DNA of 20,619 bases from CAZAEL01 sp964484135 (GTDB taxonomy: Bacteria; Elusimicrobiota; Elusimicrobia; FEN-1173). The DNA lies in assembly GCA_964484135.1 (NCBI GenBank), contig CAZAEL010000041.1, forward strand, positions 1 to 20,619, read 5' to 3'. Both the position numbers and the translations under genes were made by a program. Below the pieces are notes generated by a model. That model had not been told where the DNA came from. It was given only the letters and a program-made list of their open reading frames with translations, and searched no databases. Below are positions 14,555 to 20,619 of this stretch, piece after piece (within the stretch, counting starts at the first letter, position 1; each line of letters starts with the position of its first letter).

Positions 14555-15151
14555 TCAGGGATCTTTCGGCGAAAGGCCGGCCAGCCGGTCCCGGAGGAAC
14601 AGACGGCCGCGGTGGAGCCTGGACTTGACCGCGGCGAGGCTGAGGCCCAGGATCTTGGCCGACTCCTCGTTGGAAAGCCCCTGGATGTCCTTGAGCACCA
14701 CGGCCAGGCGATAATCCACGGGAAGCGCCTCCAGCGCCTCGGTGACGGCCCGCCGCAGCTCTTTCTGGCGGGCCGTTTTTTCCGGGTCGTCTCCGTGGTC
14801 TTTGAGGGTGTCGGCCAAGACGCCGGGGCCGTGGGTGTGCCCTCCCGGCTCCGGCAGGTCCAGGATGGGCACGAAAGGCTCCCGGCGCCTTTTGCGCAGG
14901 CGCATGAGGCAGAGGTTGGAGGCGATGCGGTAGAGCCAGGTGCCCAGGGCGGACCGCTCCCGGAACTGCCCGATCTTCCGGAAAGCCGTCAGGAAGGTCT
15001 CCTGATAGATGTCGTCGGCCTCGGACGGGGCGGAGGCGCAGACCTGGCGGGTCAGGTTGTAGATCCGGTCCTCGTAACGGTGGATCAGTCGGCCGAAGGC
15101 CTTGGGATCCCCGGCCTTGCTTTTCTGGATGAGCTCGGGTTCGACGGTCAT
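14555..15151 (-). CDS. RNA polymerase sigma factor, ECF subfamily
   Basis: ECF sigma factors redirect RNA polymerase to stress promoters and consist of regions sigma2 and sigma4. In the 198-residue product, sigma2 spans about residues 10-90 with ADDIYQETFLTAFRKIGQF and the promoter-melting segment GTWLYRIASNLCLMRLRKRRR. Sigma4 spans about 138-190 with ALPVDYRLAVVLKDIQGLSNEESAKILGLSLAAVKSRLHRGR including its helix-turn-helix. The linker of ~45 residues carries Pro/Gly/His-rich sequence. ATG at 15151 has no strong ribosome-binding site. It is the first gene of a four-gene minus-strand operon. No clear ECF-type autoregulated promoter could be recognised upstream. Confidence 0.94.
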   Translation of the reverse strand: MTVEPELIQKSKAGDPKAFGRLIHRYEDRIYNLTRQVCASAPSEADDIYQETFLTAFRKIGQFRERSALGTWLYRIASNLCLMRLRKRRREPFVPILDLPEPGGHTHGPGVLADTLKDHGDDPEKTARQKELRRAVTEALEALPVDYRLAVVLKDIQGLSNEESAKILGLSLAAVKSRLHRGRLFLRDRLAGLSPKDP

Positions 15152-15261
15152 TGTTTCCGCATTTTAGGAAATCCGGGGGAAAAGGAATATGACCGAAGTC
15201 ATGGTCCGACCGCCGGGGCCGGGGGATGTCCTCCCATGCCGTAAAATCGAAGCGATTCCGG

Positions 15262-15290
15262 TTTACGGGCCGTGGAAATTTTGGTATAAA
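15262..15290 (+). promoter_or_regulatory. Promoter for the periplasmic adaptor gene
   Basis: TTTACG (15262-15267), 17 bases, then TATAAA (15285-15290) preceded by TGG, an extended -10. Transcription would start near 15297, about 40 bases before the GTG start. It lies in the 185-base divergent gap with the sigma gene, which also holds the small palindrome ATGAC-CGAA-GTCAT at 15189-15202. Confidence 0.6.
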
Positions 15291-15336
15291 ACTCAAATGG
15301 CGCCGGACATTTTTCGCGTGAAACCCCTTTAAACCC

Positions 15337-16755
15337 GTGGAAGACAAAAAGTCCAACCTCCCCCAAAGCCCCGGACAGGCCCCGACCCCGGTTTCCGGCG
15401 GCCCCGAAGGCAAGGCCTCTCCCAAGACCTCCGTCTCCTCTTCCCCGCCTTCGTCCTCGGACGGGCCGGCCAAAGACGCCCCCAAACAGGAAGGGGAAAA
15501 AACCGCGGCTTCCCCGAAACCGCCCGTCGGACCGGCCGGCGGGCCTCCCGTCTCCCAATCTCCGGACAAGCCGGGGACTCCGGCTTCCCCCGCGGCGGCG
15601 GGCGGTCCTTCCAAACCGGCGGCCTCGTCCGCGGGCAGGCCTTCCCCCCTGGGCCCGGGGCGGCGGCCCATCCCTTCCTTCAAAGAATTGGGCTTTCTGG
15701 GGATGGTCAAAAAATACAAATTCGTGGCCATGGCCGCCTTCCTGGTGGTGGGGGGCGGCGGCATGTGGGCGACCGTGAAGGTGTACAAGGCGGTTTTCTC
15801 GAAGAGCGACAAGAAAAAGAAAAAGGACAAAGCCGGCGGCCCCCAGGAAGCCATGGCCGTCAACGCCCTGGAGGTGAAGGCGGACCGGTTCCAGGACACG
15901 CTGGTGGCGGTGGGGACCATCGCGGGCGGCTCCGAGATCCCCCTGCGCTTCGAGGTGGACGGCCCCGTGGATTATTTCGAGTTCCGCGAGGGCGACAAGG
16001 TCCGCAAGGGCGACATCATCGCCCGCCTGAACCAGCGGGACGCCTACCTGAAGATGAAGCGGGCCGAGCTGGAGCTGGACCAGTACGAAAAACTTTACGC
16101 CATCGGCGGCGTGGCGCGGGGGCGGCTGGAGGAGGCGCGGCTGGCCGCGGACCTGGCGCGCTCCGAGCTGGAGAAGACCGTTTTGCGGGCGCCGCGGGAC
16201 GGCATCCTGGGCGACAAGGACGCGGAGGTGGGGGAATTCATCACCCCGAACAAAAAGATCGCCACCCTGGTCAACATCGAGACCGTGGTGGTGCGGGTGG
16301 GCATCATCGAAAAGGAGATCGACAAGGTGTTCCCCGGCCAGAAGGTCATGCTCACGGTGGACACCTACCCCGGCGTGGAATTCACGGGCCGGGTGGAGAA
16401 CATCTCGCCCCTGGTGCAGGGCACGTCCAAGACCTTGACCGTGGAGGCCCGCCTGGACAACGAGGGCGGCCTGCTCCTGCCCGGCATGTTCGCCCGCACC
16501 CGCATCGTGATCTTCGAGGAAGACAACGCCATTGTGGTGCCCAACGACTCCCTGGAAAAGACCCAGACCGGCTTCCGCCTCTTCGTGGTCACGAAGGACA
16601 ACAAGGCCGAGGCCCGCGACGTGGAGGTGGGGTACGTCTCCAGCCAGTTCTCCCAGATCACGGGCGGTCTGTCTCCCGGAGAACTGGTCGTGACCCAAAA
16701 ACCCCAGGACCTCAAGCCCGGCACGCCGGTCAAGGTCATCGAGGTCCAAAAGTAG
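15337..16755 (+). CDS. HlyD/RND-type membrane fusion (periplasmic adaptor) protein with Pro/Ser-rich N-terminal extension
   Basis: Adaptors of this family bridge an inner-membrane pump and an outer-membrane channel. The 472-residue product has a low-complexity Pro/Ser/Ala/Lys-rich segment (residues ~1-115), one membrane helix at ~128-150, then a highly basic SKSDKKKKKDK stretch. The adaptor fold follows: SEIPLRFEVDGPVDYFEFREGDKVRKGDIIARLN (lipoyl half), a short coiled hairpin around KMKRAELELDQYEKLYAIGGVARGRLEEARLAADLARSEL, LRAPRDGILGDKDAEVGEFI (second lipoyl half), beta-barrel VNIETVVVRVGI, and the C-terminal SPGELVVTQKPQDLKPGTPVKV. The GTG start at 15337 lacks a visible ribosome-binding site. 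No pump or outer-membrane partner gene follows. The adaptor call is firm; the substrate is unknown. Confidence 0.88.
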   Translation: MEDKKSNLPQSPGQAPTPVSGGPEGKASPKTSVSSSPPSSSDGPAKDAPKQEGEKTAASPKPPVGPAGGPPVSQSPDKPGTPASPAAAGGPSKPAASSAGRPSPLGPGRRPIPSFKELGFLGMVKKYKFVAMAAFLVVGGGGMWATVKVYKAVFSKSDKKKKKDKAGGPQEAMAVNALEVKADRFQDTLVAVGTIAGGSEIPLRFEVDGPVDYFEFREGDKVRKGDIIARLNQRDAYLKMKRAELELDQYEKLYAIGGVARGRLEEARLAADLARSELEKTVLRAPRDGILGDKDAEVGEFITPNKKIATLVNIETVVVRVGIIEKEIDKVFPGQKVMLTVDTYPGVEFTGRVENISPLVQGTSKTLTVEARLDNEGGLLLPGMFARTRIVIFEEDNAIVVPNDSLEKTQTGFRLFVVTKDNKAEARDVEVGYVSSQFSQITGGLSPGELVVTQKPQDLKPGTPVKVIEVQK

Positions 16756-16761
16756 GGTTTT

Positions 16762-16790
16762 TTGCCATGCCACCCCGGATTTGATATGGT
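16762..16790 (+). promoter_or_regulatory. Possible promoter giving a leaderless histidine-kinase mRNA
   Basis: TTGCCA (16762-16767), 17 bases, TATGGT (16785-16790) with TGA in front as an extended -10. The predicted start near 16797 is only about three bases before the kinase ATG at 16800. Confidence 0.4.
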
Positions 16791-16799
16791 GAACCCCGC

Positions 16800-18260
16800 A
16801 TGAACCTCCGCACGCGCCTGAGCCTTTTCACGGCCCTCATCATGACCCTCGTGGTGGCCGGCACCAGCACCGCGACCCTTTTCTTCCTGAGGAAGCTCCT
16901 CTACGCCGAAACACGGAGCAACCAGAAGACCCTTTTGGACAACTTCCGGAAGGTCTGCGAGGAGGGGCTCATCACCCACGACGACGTGCTCCTCTTCAAC
17001 TACATCACTTCCCTGAAGAAGACCGTGCCCGGCGTGGTGTACGCGGCTTTCGTGGACACGGACCGCCAGTTCATCATCGGCAAGACGGACGAGTTTTCGC
17101 AAATCTTCCCGGACGTGGCCCAGGCCGCGACCCTGCCGCCTTCCGGCCCGGAGACCGGTCCCCAGGTCTTCAAGACCTCCGCGAACGAGAAGGTGGAGGA
17201 CCTCTCCACCGAGGTCACGCTGGACGGGGTGCGCTACGGCGTGGCGCGCGTGGGGGTGCTGCAATCGGTGATCGAGCAGAACGTGCGGGAGGAAACCCGG
17301 CGGATCCAGCGGATCGTTTTCATGGTGGCGGGCGTGGCCTTCGTGGGCGGGTTGTTCGCGGCCTTCTGGATGGCGGCCCAGCTGACCCATCCCATCCACC
17401 TCCTGGCCGAGGGGGCCAAGTCCCTGGGCGACGGCAACCTGGACACGCAGATCGCCATCGACCGCAAGGACGAGATCGGGCTCTTGGCCAAGGAGTTCAA
17501 CATCATGGCGGTGAAGCTCAAGGAGCTCGACCAGCTCAAGGACGACTTCGTCTCCAGCGTCTCCCACGAACTCCGGAGCCCTCTCTCCGCCATTTCGGGA
17601 TATGTCGAACTGCTTACCTCGAAGCCCCTGGAACAGATCCTGCCGGAAAAACGGACCAAGGCCTTCAACATCATCCAGGAAAGCACCGTGCGCCTGACCC
17701 AGTTCATCAACGACATCCTGGACGTGGCCAAGCTCAAGTCCGGGCGGGTGGAGATCCGCAAGGCGCCCTTCAGCCTGAAACAGTCCGCGGACGAGATCTT
17801 CGGCCTTTTCGCGCCGCTCTTCGAGAAGAAAAAGATCCACCCGTACGTGTACGTGGACGCCAACGTCCCCATGATCCAGGCGGACGAGGAGAAGCTCAAG
17901 CAGGTCATCACCAACCTGGTGTCCAACGCCCTGAAGTTCACGCCCGAGGGGGGCGCCATCAGCATCGCCTGCCAGGAGGAGCCGGACAAGCTCGTCGTGA
18001 GCGTGAGCGACACGGGCATCGGCATCCCCAAGGAATACCTGGGACAGATCTTCGAGCGCTTCAAGCAGGTGCCCGGCACCCGGGAGAAGATCGGCGGCCC
18101 CAAGGGCACGGGCCTGGGGCTGGCCATCGCCAAGGGCATCGTGGAGGCCCACGGGGGGAAGATCTGGGCCGAAAGCGAATCCGGCAAGGGAAGCACCTTC
18201 AAGTTCACCCTGCCCAAAGGAACGGCGCAGGAAACCATCCAGGCCAAAATCTTCAGCTGA
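16800..18260 (+). CDS. Membrane-bound sensor histidine kinase (HAMP-HisKA-HATPase)
   Basis: The 486-residue kinase has a first membrane helix (residues ~8-28), a periplasmic sensor region of ~140 residues resembling a single Cache/PAS-like fold (VVYAAFVDTDRQFIIGKTDEF), a second helix at ~175-197 (IVFMVAGVAFVGGLFAAFWMA), and a HAMP linker (THPIHLLAEGAKSLGDGNLDTQI...DEIGLLAKEFNIM). The dimerization domain follows with the phosphoacceptor H256 in SVSHELRSPLSAI, then the ATPase boxes: N (NLVSNALKF), G1 (DTGIGI), F (FERF) and G2 (GTGLGLAIAKGIVEAHGG). It should autophosphorylate and pass phosphate to one of the two response regulators downstream. It lies 44 bases after the adaptor gene, but has its own candidate promoter and no clear ribosome-binding site. 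Confidence 0.95.
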   Translation: MNLRTRLSLFTALIMTLVVAGTSTATLFFLRKLLYAETRSNQKTLLDNFRKVCEEGLITHDDVLLFNYITSLKKTVPGVVYAAFVDTDRQFIIGKTDEFSQIFPDVAQAATLPPSGPETGPQVFKTSANEKVEDLSTEVTLDGVRYGVARVGVLQSVIEQNVREETRRIQRIVFMVAGVAFVGGLFAAFWMAAQLTHPIHLLAEGAKSLGDGNLDTQIAIDRKDEIGLLAKEFNIMAVKLKELDQLKDDFVSSVSHELRSPLSAISGYVELLTSKPLEQILPEKRTKAFNIIQESTVRLTQFINDILDVAKLKSGRVEIRKAPFSLKQSADEIFGLFAPLFEKKKIHPYVYVDANVPMIQADEEKLKQVITNLVSNALKFTPEGGAISIACQEEPDKLVVSVSDTGIGIPKEYLGQIFERFKQVPGTREKIGGPKGTGLGLAIAKGIVEAHGGKIWAESESGKGSTFKFTLPKGTAQETIQAKIFS

Positions 18261-18312
18261 GAGCGCCGGAAACATCCGCCCCGAAACGCATTGTTCCCCC
18301 GCGGTCCCGCCC

Positions 18313-18340
18313 TTGCAAAGCCCTTCAAAACCGTTAAAAT
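18313..18340 (+). promoter_or_regulatory. Promoter for the two response-regulator genes
   Basis: TTGCAA (18313-18318), 16 bases, TAAAAT (18335-18340) in an A-rich stretch that stands out from the GC-rich surroundings. Transcription would start near 18347, leaving an ~87-base leader with a short CGTCT/AGACG stem (18346-18369). Confidence 0.55.
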
Positions 18341-18433
18341 AAAAGCGTCTGGACCGCTTCGGGAAGACGACCCGTCCCAGAGGGCCTGCTCCCCGTGTGA
18401 CCTCTTTTGCGCGGCTCGATCCGGGAGGGAAAC

Positions 18434-19387
18434 ATGACGTCCCCCTCAGTGCTGGTCGTGGACGACGAGGTTTCCATCGCCCACTTCGTGAAGGATTTTT
18501 TGGAAGAGAACGGGTTTTCGGTTGTGATCGCGCACACGGCGCGGGAGGGCCTCAAAATCGCCACGGAAAACTCTCCGGACGTGATCCTTCTGGACGTGGA
18601 CCTGCCGGACGGCGACGGATACGGCCTGTGCCGTCAGATGCGGCAGAAGCTCTCTTTGCGCAACAAGCCCATCCTCATGCTGACGGCCCTCTCGGACCAG
18701 CGCAACGAACTGGCCGGGCTCCAGGCGGGGGCGGACGATTACCTCACCAAGCCCATCGACACCTCCCGGCTCCTGGCGCGGCTGAACACCGCCATCCACA
18801 GGAACATCCGGGAGCTGGACGCCAACCCCCTGACCCACCTGCCGGGCAACACCAGCATCCTGCAGGAGCTGGAGCGGCTCATCCGGGAGAAGGCGTCCTT
18901 CGGGGTCATCTACGGGGACCTGAACAATTTCAAGAGCTTCAACGACAAGTACGGTTTTTTGCGCGGCGACCAGGCCATCCGTTTGACGGCCCAATGCTTC
19001 GTGGCCAGCGTGGAGGAGGCCGCTTCGGAAGAACCGGCCTTCGTGGGACACATCGGGGGGGACGATTTCGTGGCCATCGTGCCCGCCGAGCGGGCGGAGA
19101 AGGCGGCCCGGGAGATCATCGCCCGCTTCGACGGCCTGGTGCCCAACCTGTACGACGAGGCCGACCGGCGGAGGGGTTACATCGAGGGAAAATCCCGCCA
19201 GGGGCAGGTCATCCAGACGCCGCTCATGGGCATCGCCCTGGTGATCGTCTCCAGCCGGGACCGGGAGTTCGGCCATCCCGGCGAGATCAGTTCCCTGGCG
19301 TCGGAGCTCAAGACCTGGGCCAAGTCCTTCGGCAAGAGCGTGTACGTGACGGACCGCCGGAAGGCCGCGCCTCCCGGCGCCTCCTGA
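18434..19387 (+). CDS. Response regulator with REC and degenerate GGDEF (GGDDF) domain
   Basis: The 317-residue protein starts with a receiver domain: acidic pair D10-D11, phosphoacceptor D54 in VILLDVDLPDGDGYGLC, T84 and K106 (TKPID). From ~125 follows a GGDEF-like domain: NPLTHLPGNTSILQELERLI, VIYGDLNNFKSFNDKYGFLRGDQAI and the signature GGDDF at 208-212. Diguanylate cyclases need Glu at the fourth signature position; here it is Asp, and no RxxD inhibitory site precedes it. Activity as a c-di-GMP synthase is therefore doubtful, and it may bind nucleotide or act by protein contact. ATG at 18434 is chosen because GGGAGG (18423-18428) precedes it; an upstream in-frame start at 18407 would add nine unlikely residues. 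It lies seven bases before the next regulator gene. Confidence 0.9.
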   Translation: MTSPSVLVVDDEVSIAHFVKDFLEENGFSVVIAHTAREGLKIATENSPDVILLDVDLPDGDGYGLCRQMRQKLSLRNKPILMLTALSDQRNELAGLQAGADDYLTKPIDTSRLLARLNTAIHRNIRELDANPLTHLPGNTSILQELERLIREKASFGVIYGDLNNFKSFNDKYGFLRGDQAIRLTAQCFVASVEEAASEEPAFVGHIGGDDFVAIVPAERAEKAAREIIARFDGLVPNLYDEADRRRGYIEGKSRQGQVIQTPLMGIALVIVSSRDREFGHPGEISSLASELKTWAKSFGKSVYVTDRRKAAPPGAS

Positions 19388-19394
19388 CACCGAT

Positions 19395-20075
19395 ATGAAA
19401 AAGAAAATCCTCATCGTGGACGACGACGTGCAGGTCTGCCAGCTGACGGCGGACATCCTGTCCGAACACGGCTACGTCCCCGTCATGGCCCACAACACCG
19501 ACGACGGGTTCAAGAAGCTCTACGAAACGCGGCCGGACCTCATCATCCTGGACGTCTGGCTTCCCTCCATCGGCGGCCTGGAGTTCTGCCGGCAGGTGCG
19601 GCTGGACGACCAGACGCGGCACGTGCCCATCGTCATGCTCACGGTCCAGGACAAGGAGATCGACAAGGTCATGGGCCTGGAGATGGGGGCGGACGACTAC
19701 GTCACCAAGCCCTTCGGCCAGCGGGAACTCCTGGCCCGCATCAAGGCCATCCTGCGGCGGTTCGACCGTTCCCTGCCGGATTCCCGGCAGTTGCGGTCGG
19801 GGGACCTCTCCATCGACCTGGACAGGCACCTGGTGAAGGTGAAAAACAAGACCGTTTCCATGACCCCCAAGGAGTTCGACCTGTTGGTCATCCTCCTGCA
19901 GAACCGGGGCAAGGCCGTCAACCGCCAAAACCTTCTGACCTCGGTGTGGGGGTACGACACCCCCGGCACCACCGGCACCATCGACGTCCACATCCGGCAT
20001 CTCCGGCGGAAACTGGGGACCCAGGGCAACAAGATCAAGACGGTCCTGGGGTTCGGGTACCGCTTCGATGGGTAG
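19395..20075 (+). CDS. OmpR/PhoB-family DNA-binding response regulator
   Basis: The 226-residue regulator combines a receiver domain (D9-D11 acidic cluster, phosphoacceptor D53 in LIILDVWLPSIGG, T83, K105 in TKPFGQREL) with a C-terminal winged helix. The latter shows SGDLSIDLDRHLVKVKNKTVSMTPKEFDLLVILLQNRGKAVNRQNLLTSVWGYD, the recognition region TIDVHIRHLRRKLG and the closing IKTVLGFGYRF. It should bind direct-repeat operators as a dimer when phosphorylated. It is seven bases after the REC-GGDDF gene and overlaps the start of the following gene by eight bases. With the kinase upstream it likely forms a two-component system; its targets are unknown. Confidence 0.95.
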   Translation: MKKKILIVDDDVQVCQLTADILSEHGYVPVMAHNTDDGFKKLYETRPDLIILDVWLPSIGGLEFCRQVRLDDQTRHVPIVMLTVQDKEIDKVMGLEMGADDYVTKPFGQRELLARIKAILRRFDRSLPDSRQLRSGDLSIDLDRHLVKVKNKTVSMTPKEFDLLVILLQNRGKAVNRQNLLTSVWGYDTPGTTGTIDVHIRHLRRKLGTQGNKIKTVLGFGYRFDG

Positions 20076-20502
20076 GGACCGGGAGGACGGGAGGATCCCG
20101 CCCCCCGCGCGCCGCCGGACCCGGGGCGGCCTGTTGTGTCTGGCGGTCCTGGCCTTCGGTCTCCTCCCGGCGCGGGGCGAAGGCCGTTCGGCGGAGGAGG
20201 CCGCCCCCGCGGCGCCCGCGCCGGCCACGGACCTGAGCGGCGCCTACGCCTTCCCCGTGCCCTTCAAGCCCTCCCTGGGCCACACCCGCATCACCTTCAC
20301 GAACCTCTCCTCCGAAGCCACCATCAAAATTTATACGTCGGGCGGGGTCCTGATCCGGACCCTCCTGGAAACCGACCAGGACGGCCTCCTCCGCTGGGAC
20401 GGGACGGATGAAGACGGCCAACCCGCGGGCAGCGACCTTTACTTGTACGTCATCGAGAACGCCCAGCAGACCAAGGTCGGCAAACTGCTGATCGTGCGGT
20501 GA
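20068..20502 (+). CDS. Small secreted protein with a single FlgD-Ig-like domain
   Basis: The 144-residue product has a basic N-terminus (ARRRTRGG) and hydrophobic core (LLCLAVLAFGLLPARG, about residues 22-37) typical of a Sec signal peptide, then an Ala/Pro-rich linker. Residues ~60-144 form one FlgD-Ig-like domain: YAFPVPFKPSLGHTRITFTNL, TIKIYTSGGVLIRTLLETD, LLRWDGTDEDGQPAGSDLYLYVI and the final TKVGKLLIVR. Such domains usually close large surface or secreted proteins as a C-terminal module; here the domain is essentially the whole mature protein. The ATG at 20068 overlaps the end of the response-regulator gene (stop at 20073-20075), suggesting coupled translation. Its function is unknown; a link to cell-surface sensing or sorting is speculative. 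Confidence 0.8.
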   Translation: MGRDREDGRIPPPARRRTRGGLLCLAVLAFGLLPARGEGRSAEEAAPAAPAPATDLSGAYAFPVPFKPSLGHTRITFTNLSSEATIKIYTSGGVLIRTLLETDQDGLLRWDGTDEDGQPAGSDLYLYVIENAQQTKVGKLLIVR

Positions 20503-20512
20503 CCATGACAAG

Positions 20513-20613
20513 GGTTCCGAGTTCGGGGTTCCAAGTTCCAAGCCGTAAGAGGCTCCCGGGGGGGGTCTTGGCGGTTTTGGCTTGGCACTTGGCGCTCGGC
20601 GCTTGGAACTGTT
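20513..20613. repeat. Inverted heptamer-array element, copy 2
   Basis: Starting ten bases after the FlgD-like gene, the left arm is a period-7 array: GGTTCCG, AGTTCGG, GGTTCCA, AGTTCCA, then AGCCGTA (20513-20547). A G8 run lies at 20558-20565. The right arm at 20579-20613 has GGCTTGG, CACTTGG, CGCTCGG, CGCTTGG, AACTGTT. Read on the other strand these are AAGC/GAGC/AAGT cores followed by GCC, TCC or CAA. The outer ends include a perfect 10-bp inverted pair (20534-20543 with 20601-20610). Layout, length (~100 bp), period and central G-run match the element at 711-810. No protein-coding content is evident in the last 117 bases of the window. Confidence 0.75.
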
Positions 20614-20619
20614 TCGCCG

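Noticed and set aside
20513..20613. Heptamer arrays as a CRISPR array
   Set aside because: Units are 7 bp with no spacers of 25-40 bp, and no cas gene is present.

Overview
The window is GC-rich chromosomal DNA from a bacterium that uses GTG and TTG starts freely and has clear sigma70-type promoters. The lineage cannot be fixed from sequence alone. Short secreted FlgD-Ig-like proteins, zinc-type SufU with a three-cysteine Rrf2 regulator, and an archaeal-style two-domain protein disulfide oxidoreductase suggest an uncultured lineage such as Elusimicrobiota, Omnitrophota or a relative; this is a low-confidence guess. No phage, transposase, CRISPR array or plasmid gene is visible, so most of the window looks like core or regulatory chromosome.

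Layout: (1) The end of a comF-type gene (+) converges on two minus-strand glycosyltransferase genes. Each carries a polyprenyl-phosphate-sugar-synthase-like GT2 domain fused to something else: a methyltransferase in one, a multi-membrane-pass GT-C-like module in the other. Their ends overlap as ATGA. (2) Upstream on the same strand lies pgk-secG-tRNA-Leu(GAG); the tRNA is enclosed in a perfect 20-bp inverted repeat that lengthens its acceptor stem. (3) A divergent region with a strong promoter and three copies of an ACWTGACAAAW repeat leads into a SUF iron-sulfur operon: rrf2-sufC-sufD-Rieske ferredoxin-sufS-sufU-sufT. No sufB is present. (4) tRNA-Gly(GCC) has its own promoter and terminator, followed by a CPA2/Kef-type antiporter with a C-terminal RCK-like domain. 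(5) A minus-strand operon encodes an ECF sigma factor, a soluble zinc anti-sigma factor with RsrA-like ligand spacing, a PDO-type dithiol oxidoreductase and a 53-residue two-helix membrane protein. It looks like a thiol-stress regulon. (6) On the plus strand follow an orphan periplasmic adaptor (HlyD/RND type) with a long Pro/Ser-rich N-terminus, a sensor histidine kinase, a REC-GGDDF protein, a PhoB-type response regulator and a small secreted FlgD-Ig-like protein overlapping it.

The most unusual structure is non-coding. Just downstream of the first and last plus-strand genes lie two ~100-bp elements with the same architecture: a short array of heptamers with core AAGT plus three variable bases, a central run of six to eight Gs, then an inverted array of the same heptamer family. 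The three variable bases differ between the two elements but tend to agree between the arms of one element. This points to a dispersed repeat family.
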